Positions 53,382 to 62,537 of a DNA stretch of 64,000 nucleotides are shown piece after piece (positions within the stretch are counted from its first letter, which is position 1; the number at the start of each line of letters is the position of its first letter). The stretch covers positions 1 to 64,000 of the forward strand of contig DATIYJ010000024.1 of assembly GCA_035517655.1 (NCBI GenBank). The letters are read 5' to 3'. The position numbers were made by a program, and so were the translations under genes. The notes under the pieces are model-generated. The model ran no database searches, was not told where the DNA came from, and worked only from the letters and a program-made list of their open reading frames with translations. Origin of the DNA: Nitrospiria bacterium (lineage in GTDB: Bacteria; Nitrospirota; Nitrospiria; JACQBZ01).

Positions 53382-54686
53382 ATGAATATCGCCGTTATAG
53401 GTACAGGATACGTGGGCCTTGTGACCGGCGCATGTTTTGCCGAATTTGGAGTTCATGTCACTTGCGTCGACAAAGATCGGGACAAGATTGAAGCCCTCCG
53501 TAAAGGCCAGATCCCGATTTACGAGCCGGGGCTGGGTGAGTTGGTCGGTAAAAATATGGGCAGCGGTCGGCTCCAGTTTACCACCGATATCGGCAGTGCG
53601 GTACAGGGGGCGCTCGCTGTTTTTATTGCGGTCGGGACGCCTCCTCGGGGAGACGGATCGGCCAATTTGGAGTATGTGGAGGATGTGGCGGAAACGATTG
53701 CCCAACATTTGAATGGTTATAAGTTGATCGTCACAAAAAGCACGGTTCCGGTGGGAACGGGGGGACGGCTTCGCAAGATCATCGGGAAAAACCTTAAGGA
53801 GCAGGTTGACTTTGACATCGTTTCAAATCCCGAATTTCTGCGAGAAGGTTCGGCCATCGAGGATTTTTTGAGGCCCAATCGCGTGGTAATCGGAACCAAC
53901 AGTCCGCAGGCGGAAGCGATCATGAAAGACCTCTATCGACCGCTTTACCTGATCGAGACCCCCTTCATTGTGACGGAGGTGGCCACAGCGGAGATGATCA
54001 AGTACGCCTCCAACGCCTTTCTGGCGACGAAGATTTCATTCATCAATGAAATGGCGAATCTCTGTGAGAGGGTTGGGGCGGATGTACATCAGGTGGCCAA
54101 GGGAATGGGTTTGGACGGCCGGATCGGTCCAAAATTTCTCCATCCGGGCCCCGGCTACGGCGGCTCCTGCCTGCCCAAAGACACGCTGGCCTTGGTGCAG
54201 ATGGCGAAGCAGAATGACTGTCCGCTGGATCTGCTCGATGCCGTGGTCCGCGTCAATACGAAACAGAAGGCCGTGATGGTTCAAAAAATTCTTCAGGCCT
54301 TGGGGAGCGTTAAAGGGAAAAACGTGGCTGTTCTTGGACTGGCCTTTAAACCGAACACGGACGATATTCGGGAAGCCCCTGCCGTCGAGATCATTCAAGC
54401 CCTGGTGAGGGCCGGCATTAAGGTTCGGGCCTTTGACCCCGCCGCGATGGCGGAGGCCCGAAAAGTTTTAAAAGGGATTCACTACTGCGAGGACCCCTAT
54501 GAAGCGGCCCGGGATGCGGATGCGGTGGTTCTCATAACGGAATGGAACGAATTCAGGAATCTCGACTTGGGTCGCCTTCGACAGACGGTGCACAACCCCA
54601 TCTTTATCGATCTCCGTAATGTCTATGACGAACAGCGCATGAAACAAGCCGGGTTCCGGTATATCGGTGTAGGAAGAGGAAAATAG
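53382..54686 (+). CDS. ugd: UDP-glucose 6-dehydrogenase
   Basis: A 434-aa enzyme oxidising UDP-glucose to UDP-glucuronate, a precursor of exopolysaccharides and modified lipid A. It has NAD-binding MNIAVIGTGYVGLVTGACF, AVGTPPRGDGSANLEYVEDV, the catalytic Cys in GPGYGGSCLPKDTLALVQMA and the UDP-binding end VAVLGLAFKPNTDDIREAP. It is not in a polysaccharide cluster here; the TPR/Exb gene set starts 63 bases downstream. Confidence 0.96.
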   Translation: MNIAVIGTGYVGLVTGACFAEFGVHVTCVDKDRDKIEALRKGQIPIYEPGLGELVGKNMGSGRLQFTTDIGSAVQGALAVFIAVGTPPRGDGSANLEYVEDVAETIAQHLNGYKLIVTKSTVPVGTGGRLRKIIGKNLKEQVDFDIVSNPEFLREGSAIEDFLRPNRVVIGTNSPQAEAIMKDLYRPLYLIETPFIVTEVATAEMIKYASNAFLATKISFINEMANLCERVGADVHQVAKGMGLDGRIGPKFLHPGPGYGGSCLPKDTLALVQMAKQNDCPLDLLDAVVRVNTKQKAVMVQKILQALGSVKGKNVAVLGLAFKPNTDDIREAPAVEIIQALVRAGIKVRAFDPAAMAEARKVLKGIHYCEDPYEAARDADAVVLITEWNEFRNLDLGRLRQTVHNPIFIDLRNVYDEQRMKQAGFRYIGVGRGK

Positions 54687-54749
54687 GTGGTCGGATTAAC
54701 CTGTGCCTCGATGGAGTGAGAAATCATACCTCGGTAAGTTTCCCTCTTT

Positions 54750-56390
54750 GTGTCTTCTGTAAACATCATGGAGAGCATATTCAAAAATCCCGGGCGTTGG
54801 GTCAAAACCCACACTCCTTTTTTTGAAATCGGTTCATCCGCACGGAGCGCCTTCGTCCGTTTTCTGGTTGTTTGCCTGACCCTTGCTTCGACCGTCTCTT
54901 CCGGCCGGCCTGAAACTTCCGCGCTCTCTCTTGAGGACCAGATCGCCCGAGCACAGTCGGAGCTCGCGCTCATTAAAACGGAAATTATTCATCGGTATCA
55001 GTCCAACACCGCCGAGTTGGAACCATCGGATCCGTCGGCCGTCCGATCCTCACATCCGGAGACGAGGAACATTGTTGCGGAGGGGGAACTTTCCGGAGAC
55101 GGAGCCTCGCAAAGCATGGAGGCCAGGCTACGGGAAATAGCCGTCCTGATAAAACGCTTGGAGACGGGGGGCGATTCCTCTTTATTGTTCAATGAGGTCG
55201 GTCCGCCTTCGACCGATGAGATTCGGCTTTTGTTGGCGGATCGTCTGCTGCAGGCGAATCTTACTTCCCAGGCAGAGCAGGTACTGAACAATGTGGTGGT
55301 TCAAACCCGTCGTGCGCCGATCGCGGCCGAGGCGTGGTTTCGATTGGAAAAATTATACTATCGGAAAGGCGATTATCCCCGCGCCCTTGGGGCGTTCTTC
55401 AAGATTCCAATGGATAAGACATTTCCGTGGCGACAGGAAGCCACCTACTTGGCCGGCAACAGCGACCTTTATCTTAAGGAGTATCTCAAGGCGATCGACC
55501 TCTTGGGCAATGTCGGCGAAGGCAGCGAGTACTATCCTTTTGCGGTGTATTCAAGCGGCCTGGCCTACCTAAATTTGGGAGATGCCTGGTCTTCGACTCA
55601 GTTACAGTTTCAAAAACTCACCGCGTTGAATCCGGGAGAGGATTCCGTCCTCCGGGAATTAATCAACAAGACGCGTGTGACCCTCGGATTTTTCTTCATC
55701 GATCAAAAACGCTATTCGGAAGCCATGGCCGTCTTCGAAGCGATTCCTTCCGAGAGCCGGTATTGGGTCCAGGCTCGCTTCGGGCTTGGCAAGGTTTTTA
55801 TGGGTATCGGGGATTGCGTGAAAGCCATCGTCGTCTACAACGACCTGATCGACCAGGCGCCCACCCATCCTTATGCCCTTGAATCCCGCCTCCAGATCGG
55901 TGCTTGTTATTCAAAATTGAGTGCCTACCATCGGGCCGTGGGCAGTTATCAAGAGGCCTTAAAAGCCTATTCCGAACGATCGGAGGGCTTAAAAAAACTG
56001 ACCCAACAAATTCAGGCCACGGGCGTGGAAAGTTGGCTTTTTGCATCGGGAGTGGAGAAGACGGAAACGGGGTTCGATCTGGAACCCGGATTTGCGGAAT
56101 TAGTGGACATGTATACCGATTGGCTTCGACTGCACAAAGAGATCGCCGAGCCATTCCAAGGGGATAAAAATCATGCACCGCGCGAAACGGAGCGCGGCTC
56201 GTTGGCGGACGATAAATCGCTTCAGATGAAAATGGAGGATGTCCACGAAGATTTGATCCGATTACTCCGAGCCTCCGCAACCCGCCATCTTTCGTTCCAA
56301 CTGGCCCGGATTGACGGACTGGCCCTCCGTGCGAATATGGGCATCGCCAAGAATATGACATTCATGCAGGACCATGAGACGGCGCCGTAG
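54750..56390 (+). CDS. Exported TPR-repeat protein of the Exb-type gene cluster
   Basis: A 546-aa protein that opens the cluster. A hydrophobic segment (SAFVRFLVVCLTLASTVSSG, about 31-50) acts as signal peptide or anchor. A helical region then leads into TPR repeats between about 150 and 420 (EAWFRLEKLYYRKGDYPRAL; IDQKRYSEAMAVFEAIPSES; QARFGLGKVFMGIGDCVKAI; SKLSAYHRAVGSYQEALKAY). The C-terminal 120 residues are helical and non-repetitive. The GTG at 54750 or the ATG at 54768 may start it. It overlaps the next gene by 17 bases. Periplasmic scaffold is the likely role. Confidence 0.8.
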   Translation: MSSVNIMESIFKNPGRWVKTHTPFFEIGSSARSAFVRFLVVCLTLASTVSSGRPETSALSLEDQIARAQSELALIKTEIIHRYQSNTAELEPSDPSAVRSSHPETRNIVAEGELSGDGASQSMEARLREIAVLIKRLETGGDSSLLFNEVGPPSTDEIRLLLADRLLQANLTSQAEQVLNNVVVQTRRAPIAAEAWFRLEKLYYRKGDYPRALGAFFKIPMDKTFPWRQEATYLAGNSDLYLKEYLKAIDLLGNVGEGSEYYPFAVYSSGLAYLNLGDAWSSTQLQFQKLTALNPGEDSVLRELINKTRVTLGFFFIDQKRYSEAMAVFEAIPSESRYWVQARFGLGKVFMGIGDCVKAIVVYNDLIDQAPTHPYALESRLQIGACYSKLSAYHRAVGSYQEALKAYSERSEGLKKLTQQIQATGVESWLFASGVEKTETGFDLEPGFAELVDMYTDWLRLHKEIAEPFQGDKNHAPRETERGSLADDKSLQMKMEDVHEDLIRLLRASATRHLSFQLARIDGLALRANMGIAKNMTFMQDHETAP

Positions 56391-59300
56391 AAAAAATCAG
56401 TGGAGTCGGGATTCCGCCCCGCTGGCGTGGATGGTGCTTGTTGTGACCGCGCTATGGATTGAACTGGGCGGGTGTTCTTCTTATCGAAAACCGGACGAAT
56501 TGGACCCGCAAAAGATTAAAACTGTTGTGACAGAAGTGATGGAAGATCAGACCGCTCCCGCTTCCAAAGACTATACGCTGAAATCTCTGGACGAATATGA
56601 GAAGAATCTCTTCAACGATTTCGGGCAACGGAGTGAGCTCCGAGCCAAAACCATGCATCGGTTGGCCGATCTCTATCTTATGCTGGAGGACTTGTCCTAT
56701 CGTCATCAGCTTCAACGATACAACCAACAACTCCGCCAAGTGCAACAGAGCCGAGTGGGGGCGCGTCCGGTCCTTCCCCAAATCGATCATACGCGTTCCC
56801 GGAAGACCTATGAAAAACTACTGGCCCAGTATCCCGACCGGCCTGAAAATGATCGGGTGCTCTATCAGTTGGCTCATGTATATGACGATGAGGGTCAGAC
56901 GGAACAGGCGATGGCTTCGTTGCAACGACTGGTGGAGCGTTACCCTTCCAGCCCGTTGCGGTTAGAGGCGGTCTTCCGGCTGGCCGAGGCGTATTACGAT
57001 TCGAATCAATACCGACAGGCGAGGGCCGCTTATGAACAGGCGGTCAACGCGAAGGATCCCGGTCTCGCGGAACAGGCGATGTATAAGTTAGGCTGGACCT
57101 ATTTTTCGCTTCAGGATTATGAGAACGCGGTGGCGATGTTTGTTCGTCTGGTCGATCGGAAGCGCGTGATGAAACCCGACGGACAGTCGCAGCTCGATCC
57201 AAAGGTCATGTCGGCCGCAGAATGGGATGAAGTCTTGGAATGGATTCGCAGCATGGCCCTTTCTTTTTCATATCTGGGGACGCCGATTAAGATCCAAGAT
57301 TATTTCGAAAAAACGGGCCACCGGGATTACGAAGCGCTCATCTATCGGAAACTAGGCGATCTGTACATTGCCCAGAAACGGGTGCAAGATGCGGTAGGGG
57401 CTTATGATGCCTTCATCAGAACCTATCCCCTCCATCCCGATGCCCCCGCCGTGCAAATGCAGATCGTGGAAGCCTATCAACAGTTAAAATTGGTGGATCT
57501 GGCCAACCGCGCTCGGATGAATTTCGTGGATCGGTTTGGTGAAGGAAGCCTCTGGTATCAAAAGGCCTCGGTCGACGCGCGAGAGAAGGTCCGGCCGTTC
57601 TACCGGGGACTTGTCGGCCAACTGGCCCTGTTCTACCACTCTGAAGCCCAGCAAACCAAACGGCCTGCGGATTATGAAACGGCTTTGGCATGGTACCGAC
57701 GCTACCTGAAGGTGTTTCCGAAAGAGCCGGATGCGCCGCGGATGAACTTTCTCTTGGCGGAGGGTCTCTTTGAACTGCAGCGTTACAGCGAAGCCGCGGA
57801 CGAATATGAGCATACCGCCTACAATTATTTTCTTCATCACGACAGCGCCGAATCGGGATACGCCTTTATCACCACGCTGGATAAAATGATGAGTCGGGAC
57901 GGTCAATCCTCTGCCACAAGCCCCCTGGCCACCCGACTGGCCCAGAGTTGCAAGCGGTTTGCGGAGGCCTTCCCCAATGACGCCCGCGTGGCGGCTGTTC
58001 TTTGGAAAGGGGCCGAGACCTACTACCGCGTGGGGAACTTCCCGGGGGCCCGTTCCATGGCCGAGATGATTGTGAAGACCACGCTGCCGTCCGATAACGC
58101 CGCATCCAAAGCCCAGCGACTGATCGCCCAAACCTATTTCGAATCCGGGGCGTACGAGCAGGCCGCCGGGGTCTATCAACGCTTGGTTCGGAGCGGAGGG
58201 GAGGCGAAAGAGGAGAAGGCGTTGAGACAATTATGGGCTTCGGCGCTGTATAAGCAGGGCGAGGTCTTTAAAAACGCCGGCAAGTTGCGGGAAGCGCAGA
58301 CGGCGTTCATGCGGGTTCAGGCGGAAGTCCCGGGGAGTGAGGTTGCGCCGGTGGCGCTGTACGATGCGGCCAGCGTGGCCCTGCTCCGAAACAACGTGGA
58401 CGAGGCGCTGCAGCTGTTTCAGATTCTGGTTCAACGCTATCCCGCACATTCGTTAAGCCAAAAAGTCCCCGAGGTCTTATTGCAGGTGGAGCGAAATCTT
58501 TTGGAGGCCGGGAAAGTTCAGGAGGCCCGGGCCTTGTCGGAGAAGATCAAAACGATCCAGGTTTCAACGGAGGAGGATTTAGCGTATCGGTCCGAACGGC
58601 TCCTGGCGGATCGCTATTTTGAGGAAAAGGCCTATGAGCAGGCGGCCGCCACTTACAGCAAATTAGCCCAAGGTGAAGCCTCGGTCAAGAATCAAGAGCG
58701 GGAAGAGCTAAAGCGATTGTGGGCTTCCGCCTTGTACAAACAAGCCGAAGGTCTCAAGGCGGCCGGAAATCTTAAGGAGGCGCAAGACGGTTTTATGAAG
58801 GTTCAAGCGGAGGCAGCCGGAAGCGAAGTGGCGCCGGTGGCGCTGTTTGATGCCGGAAACGTTGCCCTCTCTCGGAATGATCAAGACGGGGCGGTCCAGG
58901 CTTTTACGATCTTGCTGAGAGAATATCCCACCTCCGCCTACAGTCCTCATGCAACGATCCAAGTGGCCCGAATCCATGAACGAAACGGCCGTTTGCAGGA
59001 GGCTGCCCGAGACTATGCATCTGTGGTAAAATTAAACCTGGATCGAAAGACCACAGGGGAAATGTTACTGGCATCCGGTCGGCTTTACGAACAACTGGGA
59101 GATTGGGCGAAAGCCGAAGAGGTTTACGGCATCTATCTTGGTCAATATTCGGGAGAGTATCAACAGGTCGTCGAAACAACGTTTAAGCTGGCCTGGGCGA
59201 AACTCCAGCAAAACCGTCCGCAGGAAGCCCTGCCGATTCTCCAGACCATTATCGACCGATACGGACAGGGTGATGCGGCGGCATCCCCGGCGGCCTACTA

Positions 59301-59778
59301 TGTCGCCAAGGCACATTTATTGAAAGCGGATAACCTCGCGACCCAGTTTGACGCCGTGCGGCTCGTTTCGCCTCTCGAACAAAACCTGGCCCGGAAGAAG
59401 GCATTGCTGAAAGACGTCCTGGAGGAATACGCCCAGGCGGCCGACTTCAATGTCGCCGAGGTCACGACGGCCGCCACCCAGAAAATCGGGATGGTGTTCG
59501 AAAAATTTCGAACCGCCCTCCTGGAATCCGAGCGACCACAGAATTTAACACCCCAGCAACTGGAGCAGTACAATTTTCTTCTCGAAGAACAGGCCTATCC
59601 GTTTGAAGAAAAGGCCATTGCGGCGTATGAAAGCAATGTTCATCGAGCGCAACAGTTGGGTTTGTACGATGCCTGGATCAGGCAGAGCTACGACGATCTG
59701 GCGCGGTTGATGCCGGCCCGGTACCGTAAGCCGGAACTGGACGAAATTATCCATGGGGAACCGGCCTTAAACCCATGA
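56374..59778 (+). CDS. Giant TPR lipoprotein (1134 aa) of the Exb-type gene cluster
   Basis: A large lipoprotein: basic start MRRRRRKNQW, hydrophobic segment MVLVVTALWIELGGC ending in a lipobox Cys, then TPR repeats over nearly its whole length. Clear repeats include NDRVLYQLAHVYDDEGQTEQ, PLRLEAVFRLAEAYYDSNQY and EQAMYKLGWTYFSLQDYENA. A long unit is duplicated inside: LWASALYKQ at about residue 620 and again near 782, each followed by a FMxVQAExxGSEVAPVAL stretch. Length and architecture resemble the TPR components of myxobacterial gliding and YbgF/Tol-like systems. Probably outer-membrane anchored on the periplasmic side. It overlaps the next gene by four bases. Confidence 0.85.
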   Translation: MRRRRRKNQWSRDSAPLAWMVLVVTALWIELGGCSSYRKPDELDPQKIKTVVTEVMEDQTAPASKDYTLKSLDEYEKNLFNDFGQRSELRAKTMHRLADLYLMLEDLSYRHQLQRYNQQLRQVQQSRVGARPVLPQIDHTRSRKTYEKLLAQYPDRPENDRVLYQLAHVYDDEGQTEQAMASLQRLVERYPSSPLRLEAVFRLAEAYYDSNQYRQARAAYEQAVNAKDPGLAEQAMYKLGWTYFSLQDYENAVAMFVRLVDRKRVMKPDGQSQLDPKVMSAAEWDEVLEWIRSMALSFSYLGTPIKIQDYFEKTGHRDYEALIYRKLGDLYIAQKRVQDAVGAYDAFIRTYPLHPDAPAVQMQIVEAYQQLKLVDLANRARMNFVDRFGEGSLWYQKASVDAREKVRPFYRGLVGQLALFYHSEAQQTKRPADYETALAWYRRYLKVFPKEPDAPRMNFLLAEGLFELQRYSEAADEYEHTAYNYFLHHDSAESGYAFITTLDKMMSRDGQSSATSPLATRLAQSCKRFAEAFPNDARVAAVLWKGAETYYRVGNFPGARSMAEMIVKTTLPSDNAASKAQRLIAQTYFESGAYEQAAGVYQRLVRSGGEAKEEKALRQLWASALYKQGEVFKNAGKLREAQTAFMRVQAEVPGSEVAPVALYDAASVALLRNNVDEALQLFQILVQRYPAHSLSQKVPEVLLQVERNLLEAGKVQEARALSEKIKTIQVSTEEDLAYRSERLLADRYFEEKAYEQAAATYSKLAQGEASVKNQEREELKRLWASALYKQAEGLKAAGNLKEAQDGFMKVQAEAAGSEVAPVALFDAGNVALSRNDQDGAVQAFTILLREYPTSAYSPHATIQVARIHERNGRLQEAARDYASVVKLNLDRKTTGEMLLASGRLYEQLGDWAKAEEVYGIYLGQYSGEYQQVVETTFKLAWAKLQQNRPQEALPILQTIIDRYGQGDAAASPAAYYVAKAHLLKADNLATQFDAVRLVSPLEQNLARKKALLKDVLEEYAQAADFNVAEVTTAATQKIGMVFEKFRTALLESERPQNLTPQQLEQYNFLLEEQAYPFEEKAIAAYESNVHRAQQLGLYDAWIRQSYDDLARLMPARYRKPELDEIIHGEPALNP

Positions 59779-60479
59779 CCCGCTGCGGTTTCAGGAAAAC
59801 GCGCTTCATTCCAGCCCTTCTGAGGGCCACGCTGGCAGGGGCCATTGTATTTGGGGCGATCGGCTGCGCCCCGGTGAATATTCCCAGTGGTTCGGCCGCC
59901 CGGAGCCCCGCGAATAACGAGGCGCCCGGCTCCCAAACCGGCTTGCCGGGAAAGGGGGGGCTTCGTTCGCGTTACGGGCAGGGGATCTCTTATTTGGAAC
60001 AGGGAAAGCTAGAAGAGGCTCAAAGGATTTTTGAGTCTCTGGTTCAATCCAATTCCGATCGGATGGAGATTCATAACGCATTGGGGATTCTTTATCGCCG
60101 ACGGGGGATGTTGGACAAGGCTGTTGCGGAGTACACGAGGGCGATCGAGTTGTCCGAGCCGTTGTCGTCGACTCCTTCGGGGCGCGCCGAATCCGCCGAA
60201 CTGTACAACAATCTGGCCATCGCCGATCGTGAACGCGGCGATTTTCGAAAGGCGGAAGAGGCGTATGAAAAATCCATTAAACGCAACCCCGATTTTGCAG
60301 CCGCCTATTACAACCTGGGCGTGCTGTACGATCTCTACCTCGACCGACCTTCGGACGCCGTGCGGTGCTATCGGGATTACGAACGACTGACCGGTCAGAA
60401 TCAGACCGTGGATGTCTGGATCGCGGATCTGGAACAAAGGACGACGCGCGGGACGGGAGGCCCCGTTGGGAAGCCGTAA
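59775..60479 (+). CDS. TPR lipoprotein of the Exb-type gene cluster
   Basis: A 234-aa lipoprotein. The signal region LLRATLAGAIVFGAIGC ends in a lipobox Cys; after a Ser/Gly/Pro-rich linker come three TPRs (GQGISYLEQGKLEEAQRIFE; IHNALGILYRRRGMLDKAVA; YNNLAIADRERGDFRKAEEA; AAYYNLGVLYDLYLDRPSDA). It overlaps the 1134-aa gene by four bases and the next small gene by 14 bases. Its role is probably scaffolding in the periplasm beside the other TPR proteins. Confidence 0.87.
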   Translation: MTRCGFRKTRFIPALLRATLAGAIVFGAIGCAPVNIPSGSAARSPANNEAPGSQTGLPGKGGLRSRYGQGISYLEQGKLEEAQRIFESLVQSNSDRMEIHNALGILYRRRGMLDKAVAEYTRAIELSEPLSSTPSGRAESAELYNNLAIADRERGDFRKAEEAYEKSIKRNPDFAAAYYNLGVLYDLYLDRPSDAVRCYRDYERLTGQNQTVDVWIADLEQRTTRGTGGPVGKP

Positions 60480-60840
60480 CATCAAGCGGAGGGTGCTCGG
60501 AATCGTTGCGACGGTCTGGCTGGCCGCCGCCGGGTTGGCGTATGCCCAGGAGCCGGCGGAAGCGACGCGGAAAAACCCCGACACTTTCCAATTGAAGGAA
60601 ACCGAAATTACGGGAAAATTAAAGGACGTCCTGGGGTCCCTCAAGCTGTTGGAAACCGAAGTGGTCGGGACGGTCGAGCGTCCGCGGTTGAGTTATTCGT
60701 TGCCTTGGAAGGATCCCGATCCGTTATTGCTGGATGAAGGGGAGATGCAAGGCGTGTTTCTCGAGGAGATTTACACCCCGTTGGATAAAGACACCTACAG
60801 CCAAGCAATACGGTCGGAGAAGGCGCGTCAGGCTCCATAA
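60466..60840 (+). CDS. Small exported protein of unknown family in the Exb-type cluster
   Basis: A 124-aa protein with signal peptide MGSRNIKRRVLGIVATVWLA followed by AAGLAYA and likely cleavage before QEPAEA. The mature part has two similar short units, FQLKETEITGKLK and LKLLETEVVGTVERPRLSY, then SLPWKDPDPLLLDE and FLEEIYTPLDKDTY. No family is recognised. The TTG start is chosen because GGGAGG lies five bases upstream, inside the preceding gene. It sits directly before exbB and is probably a periplasmic partner of the motor. Confidence 0.72.
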   Translation: MGSRNIKRRVLGIVATVWLAAAGLAYAQEPAEATRKNPDTFQLKETEITGKLKDVLGSLKLLETEVVGTVERPRLSYSLPWKDPDPLLLDEGEMQGVFLEEIYTPLDKDTYSQAIRSEKARQAP

Positions 60841-60857
60841 AACGGAAAGGAGACCCC

Positions 60858-61547
60858 ATGGATATTTTTAATGTCATCGGCAATTTTTTTATTGAGGGCG
60901 GGTTTTTCATGTACCCCGTCCTTTTCATCGCCGCTCTGGGAACGGCCATTGTGATCGAGCGGATGCTCTATATCACCCGCGCTTCGGCCAACGCGGAATC
61001 TCTTTGGCAAAAAGTCCGGGCCGCCCTGTCGGATCAACGGATAGACGACGCCGTCAAGCTCTGCCATTCCAGTACGCGCCCCATCTATCGCGTGTTGTCG
61101 GCGGGCTTGAAGGCGGCGAAACCTTCGGGCGCGCGTGAACCGATCCAGCGATCGATGGAAGAGGCCATGTTGGAGGTCTTGCCGCCGCTGGAGCAGCGGA
61201 CGGCGTACCTTCCGATTCTGGCCAACGTGGCGACCTTGTTGGGACTGTTGGGAACAATCATCGGCGTGATCCAGGCCTTTTCGGCCGTCTCCGCCGCGGA
61301 TCCCTCGCAAAAAGCCGTCCTCTTGGCCCGCGGAATCTCGGTCGCACTTAACATGACCGCCTTCGGTTTGATGGTTGCCGTTCCATTGATCCTGTTTTAT
61401 GCATTCCTACAATCCAGAACCACGAAGATTGTCGATTCGCTGGATCAATATTCGACGAAGCTGATCAACTTTTTTGCAAATCGTCAGACGGGGGTTACCC
61501 CGGAGAGGAGTCAAGGACATGCTGCCGCGGTCCCGAAGACGAGCTAG
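60858..61547 (+). CDS. MotA/TolQ/ExbB proton channel family protein
   Basis: A 229-aa inner-membrane stator protein. Helix 1 is YPVLFIAALGTAIVIERMLY (about 14-35), followed by a long cytoplasmic loop; helices 2 and 3 are VATLLGLLGTIIGVIQAFS and NMTAFGLMVAVPLILFYAFL. The Thr residues lining the proton path in TolQ-type proteins are present in GLLGTIIG and NMTAFGL. It forms a pentamer around two ExbD-type subunits in the family; here two different ExbD-like genes follow directly. Overlaps the first by 29 bases. Confidence 0.92.
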   Translation: MDIFNVIGNFFIEGGFFMYPVLFIAALGTAIVIERMLYITRASANAESLWQKVRAALSDQRIDDAVKLCHSSTRPIYRVLSAGLKAAKPSGAREPIQRSMEEAMLEVLPPLEQRTAYLPILANVATLLGLLGTIIGVIQAFSAVSAADPSQKAVLLARGISVALNMTAFGLMVAVPLILFYAFLQSRTTKIVDSLDQYSTKLINFFANRQTGVTPERSQGHAAAVPKTS

Positions 61548-62019
61548 ACGGATGGAGTCCACCGAGATCGATCTGACCCCGTACATGAATCTGTTGGTCG
61601 TGTTGGCGCCGTTTCTCCTCATCACGGCCGTATTTACCCGGTTGTCGGTTCTGGAGATCTATTTGCCGCCTCCGGCATCGGCCGAATTAATGAGCACGTT
61701 GCCGTCGCCCGAAGAACAGCTGGTTCTCACGATATCGATCACGGAGAAAGGCTTGGTGGTGGCCAACGGGAACAAGATCATCAGTTTGATTCAGCCGACC
61801 GTAACGGGGCACGACCTGCCGGCGCTCACGGCCGTGCTTGAGCAGATCAAGGCCCGGTTTCCGACGGTGGACAACGCGATTGTTCTCAGCAAACCGGATA
61901 TTCCGTATAATGAACTGGTTCAGGTGATGGACGCGACGCGGGTCGCTTTTGTAGTCACCGAAGGGAAGAAGACCAGTTATTCGTTGTTCCCGAATATTTC
62001 TCTGGGAGAAATCCAATGA
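61519..62019 (+). CDS. ExbD/TolR-like protein lacking the membrane Asp
   Basis: A 166-aa ExbD/TolR protein. A very basic cytoplasmic tail (MLPRSRRRARRMESTEIDL) leads to a single helix TPYMNLLVVLAPFLLITAVF and a periplasmic domain (EEQLVLTISITEKGLVVANG; PYNELVQVMDATRVAFVVTE). At the place of the proton-carrying Asp in ExbD and TolR (TPLVDVVLVLL-type motif), this protein has Asn24 (codon 61588-61590). The ATG is preceded by GAGGAG. It overlaps the second ExbD-like gene by four bases. Confidence 0.9.
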   Translation: MLPRSRRRARRMESTEIDLTPYMNLLVVLAPFLLITAVFTRLSVLEIYLPPPASAELMSTLPSPEEQLVLTISITEKGLVVANGNKIISLIQPTVTGHDLPALTAVLEQIKARFPTVDNAIVLSKPDIPYNELVQVMDATRVAFVVTEGKKTSYSLFPNISLGEIQ

Positions 62020-62537
62020 GAAGAAGCCCGATACGGCCCCGGTCTCGATTCTCGGAACGCCGGAAGGGATCCACGACGGTTTCTACGGTCTTAACCCTCA
62101 CCTCGCTCGTGGACCTGTTTACGAACCTGGTCCTGTTCCTGCTCTATAATTTTTCGGGGGACGCCTCGGCCATTCCTTCCGCCGAACGGATGAAACTCCC
62201 CGAATCACTGGCCCAGTTAACGCCGCAGACAACCTTGACCGTCATGATCACCCAATCCGATATTCTTGTGGACGGAGTAAAGGTGGCCGAGATCCCTCAG
62301 GTCTTAAAGGAGAGCGATCTTTTGATTCCGGCCCTCAAAAAAGAAATGGACTATGCGGCCGAGAGGGGGAAATATTTTGCAAATCCCAGCGCCGGCAAGC
62401 CCTTTGAAGGTCGGGTCACGATACTGGGAGATAAAAATATTCCGTTTCGATTGCTGGAGAAGGTTATGTATACTTGCAGCCAGGCCGAGTTCGGGCAGAT
62501 TGACCTCGCCGTGATTCAGAAAGAGTCCACCGGATGA
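62016..62537 (+). CDS. Second ExbD/TolR-like protein with the membrane Asp
   Basis: A 173-aa ExbD/TolR-type protein. A basic tail (MRRSPIRPRSRFSERRKGST) leads to the helix LTSLVDLFTNLVLFLLYNF, with Asp33 (codon 62112-62114) at the expected proton-carrying position. The periplasmic domain (TTLTVMITQSDILVDGVKVA; VTILGDKNIPFRLLEKVMYT) matches the family. Unlike its neighbour it keeps the Asp, so it could be the active half of a heterodimer. It overlaps the genes on both sides by four bases. Confidence 0.9.
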   Translation: MRRSPIRPRSRFSERRKGSTTVSTVLTLTSLVDLFTNLVLFLLYNFSGDASAIPSAERMKLPESLAQLTPQTTLTVMITQSDILVDGVKVAEIPQVLKESDLLIPALKKEMDYAAERGKYFANPSAGKPFEGRVTILGDKNIPFRLLEKVMYTCSQAEFGQIDLAVIQKESTG

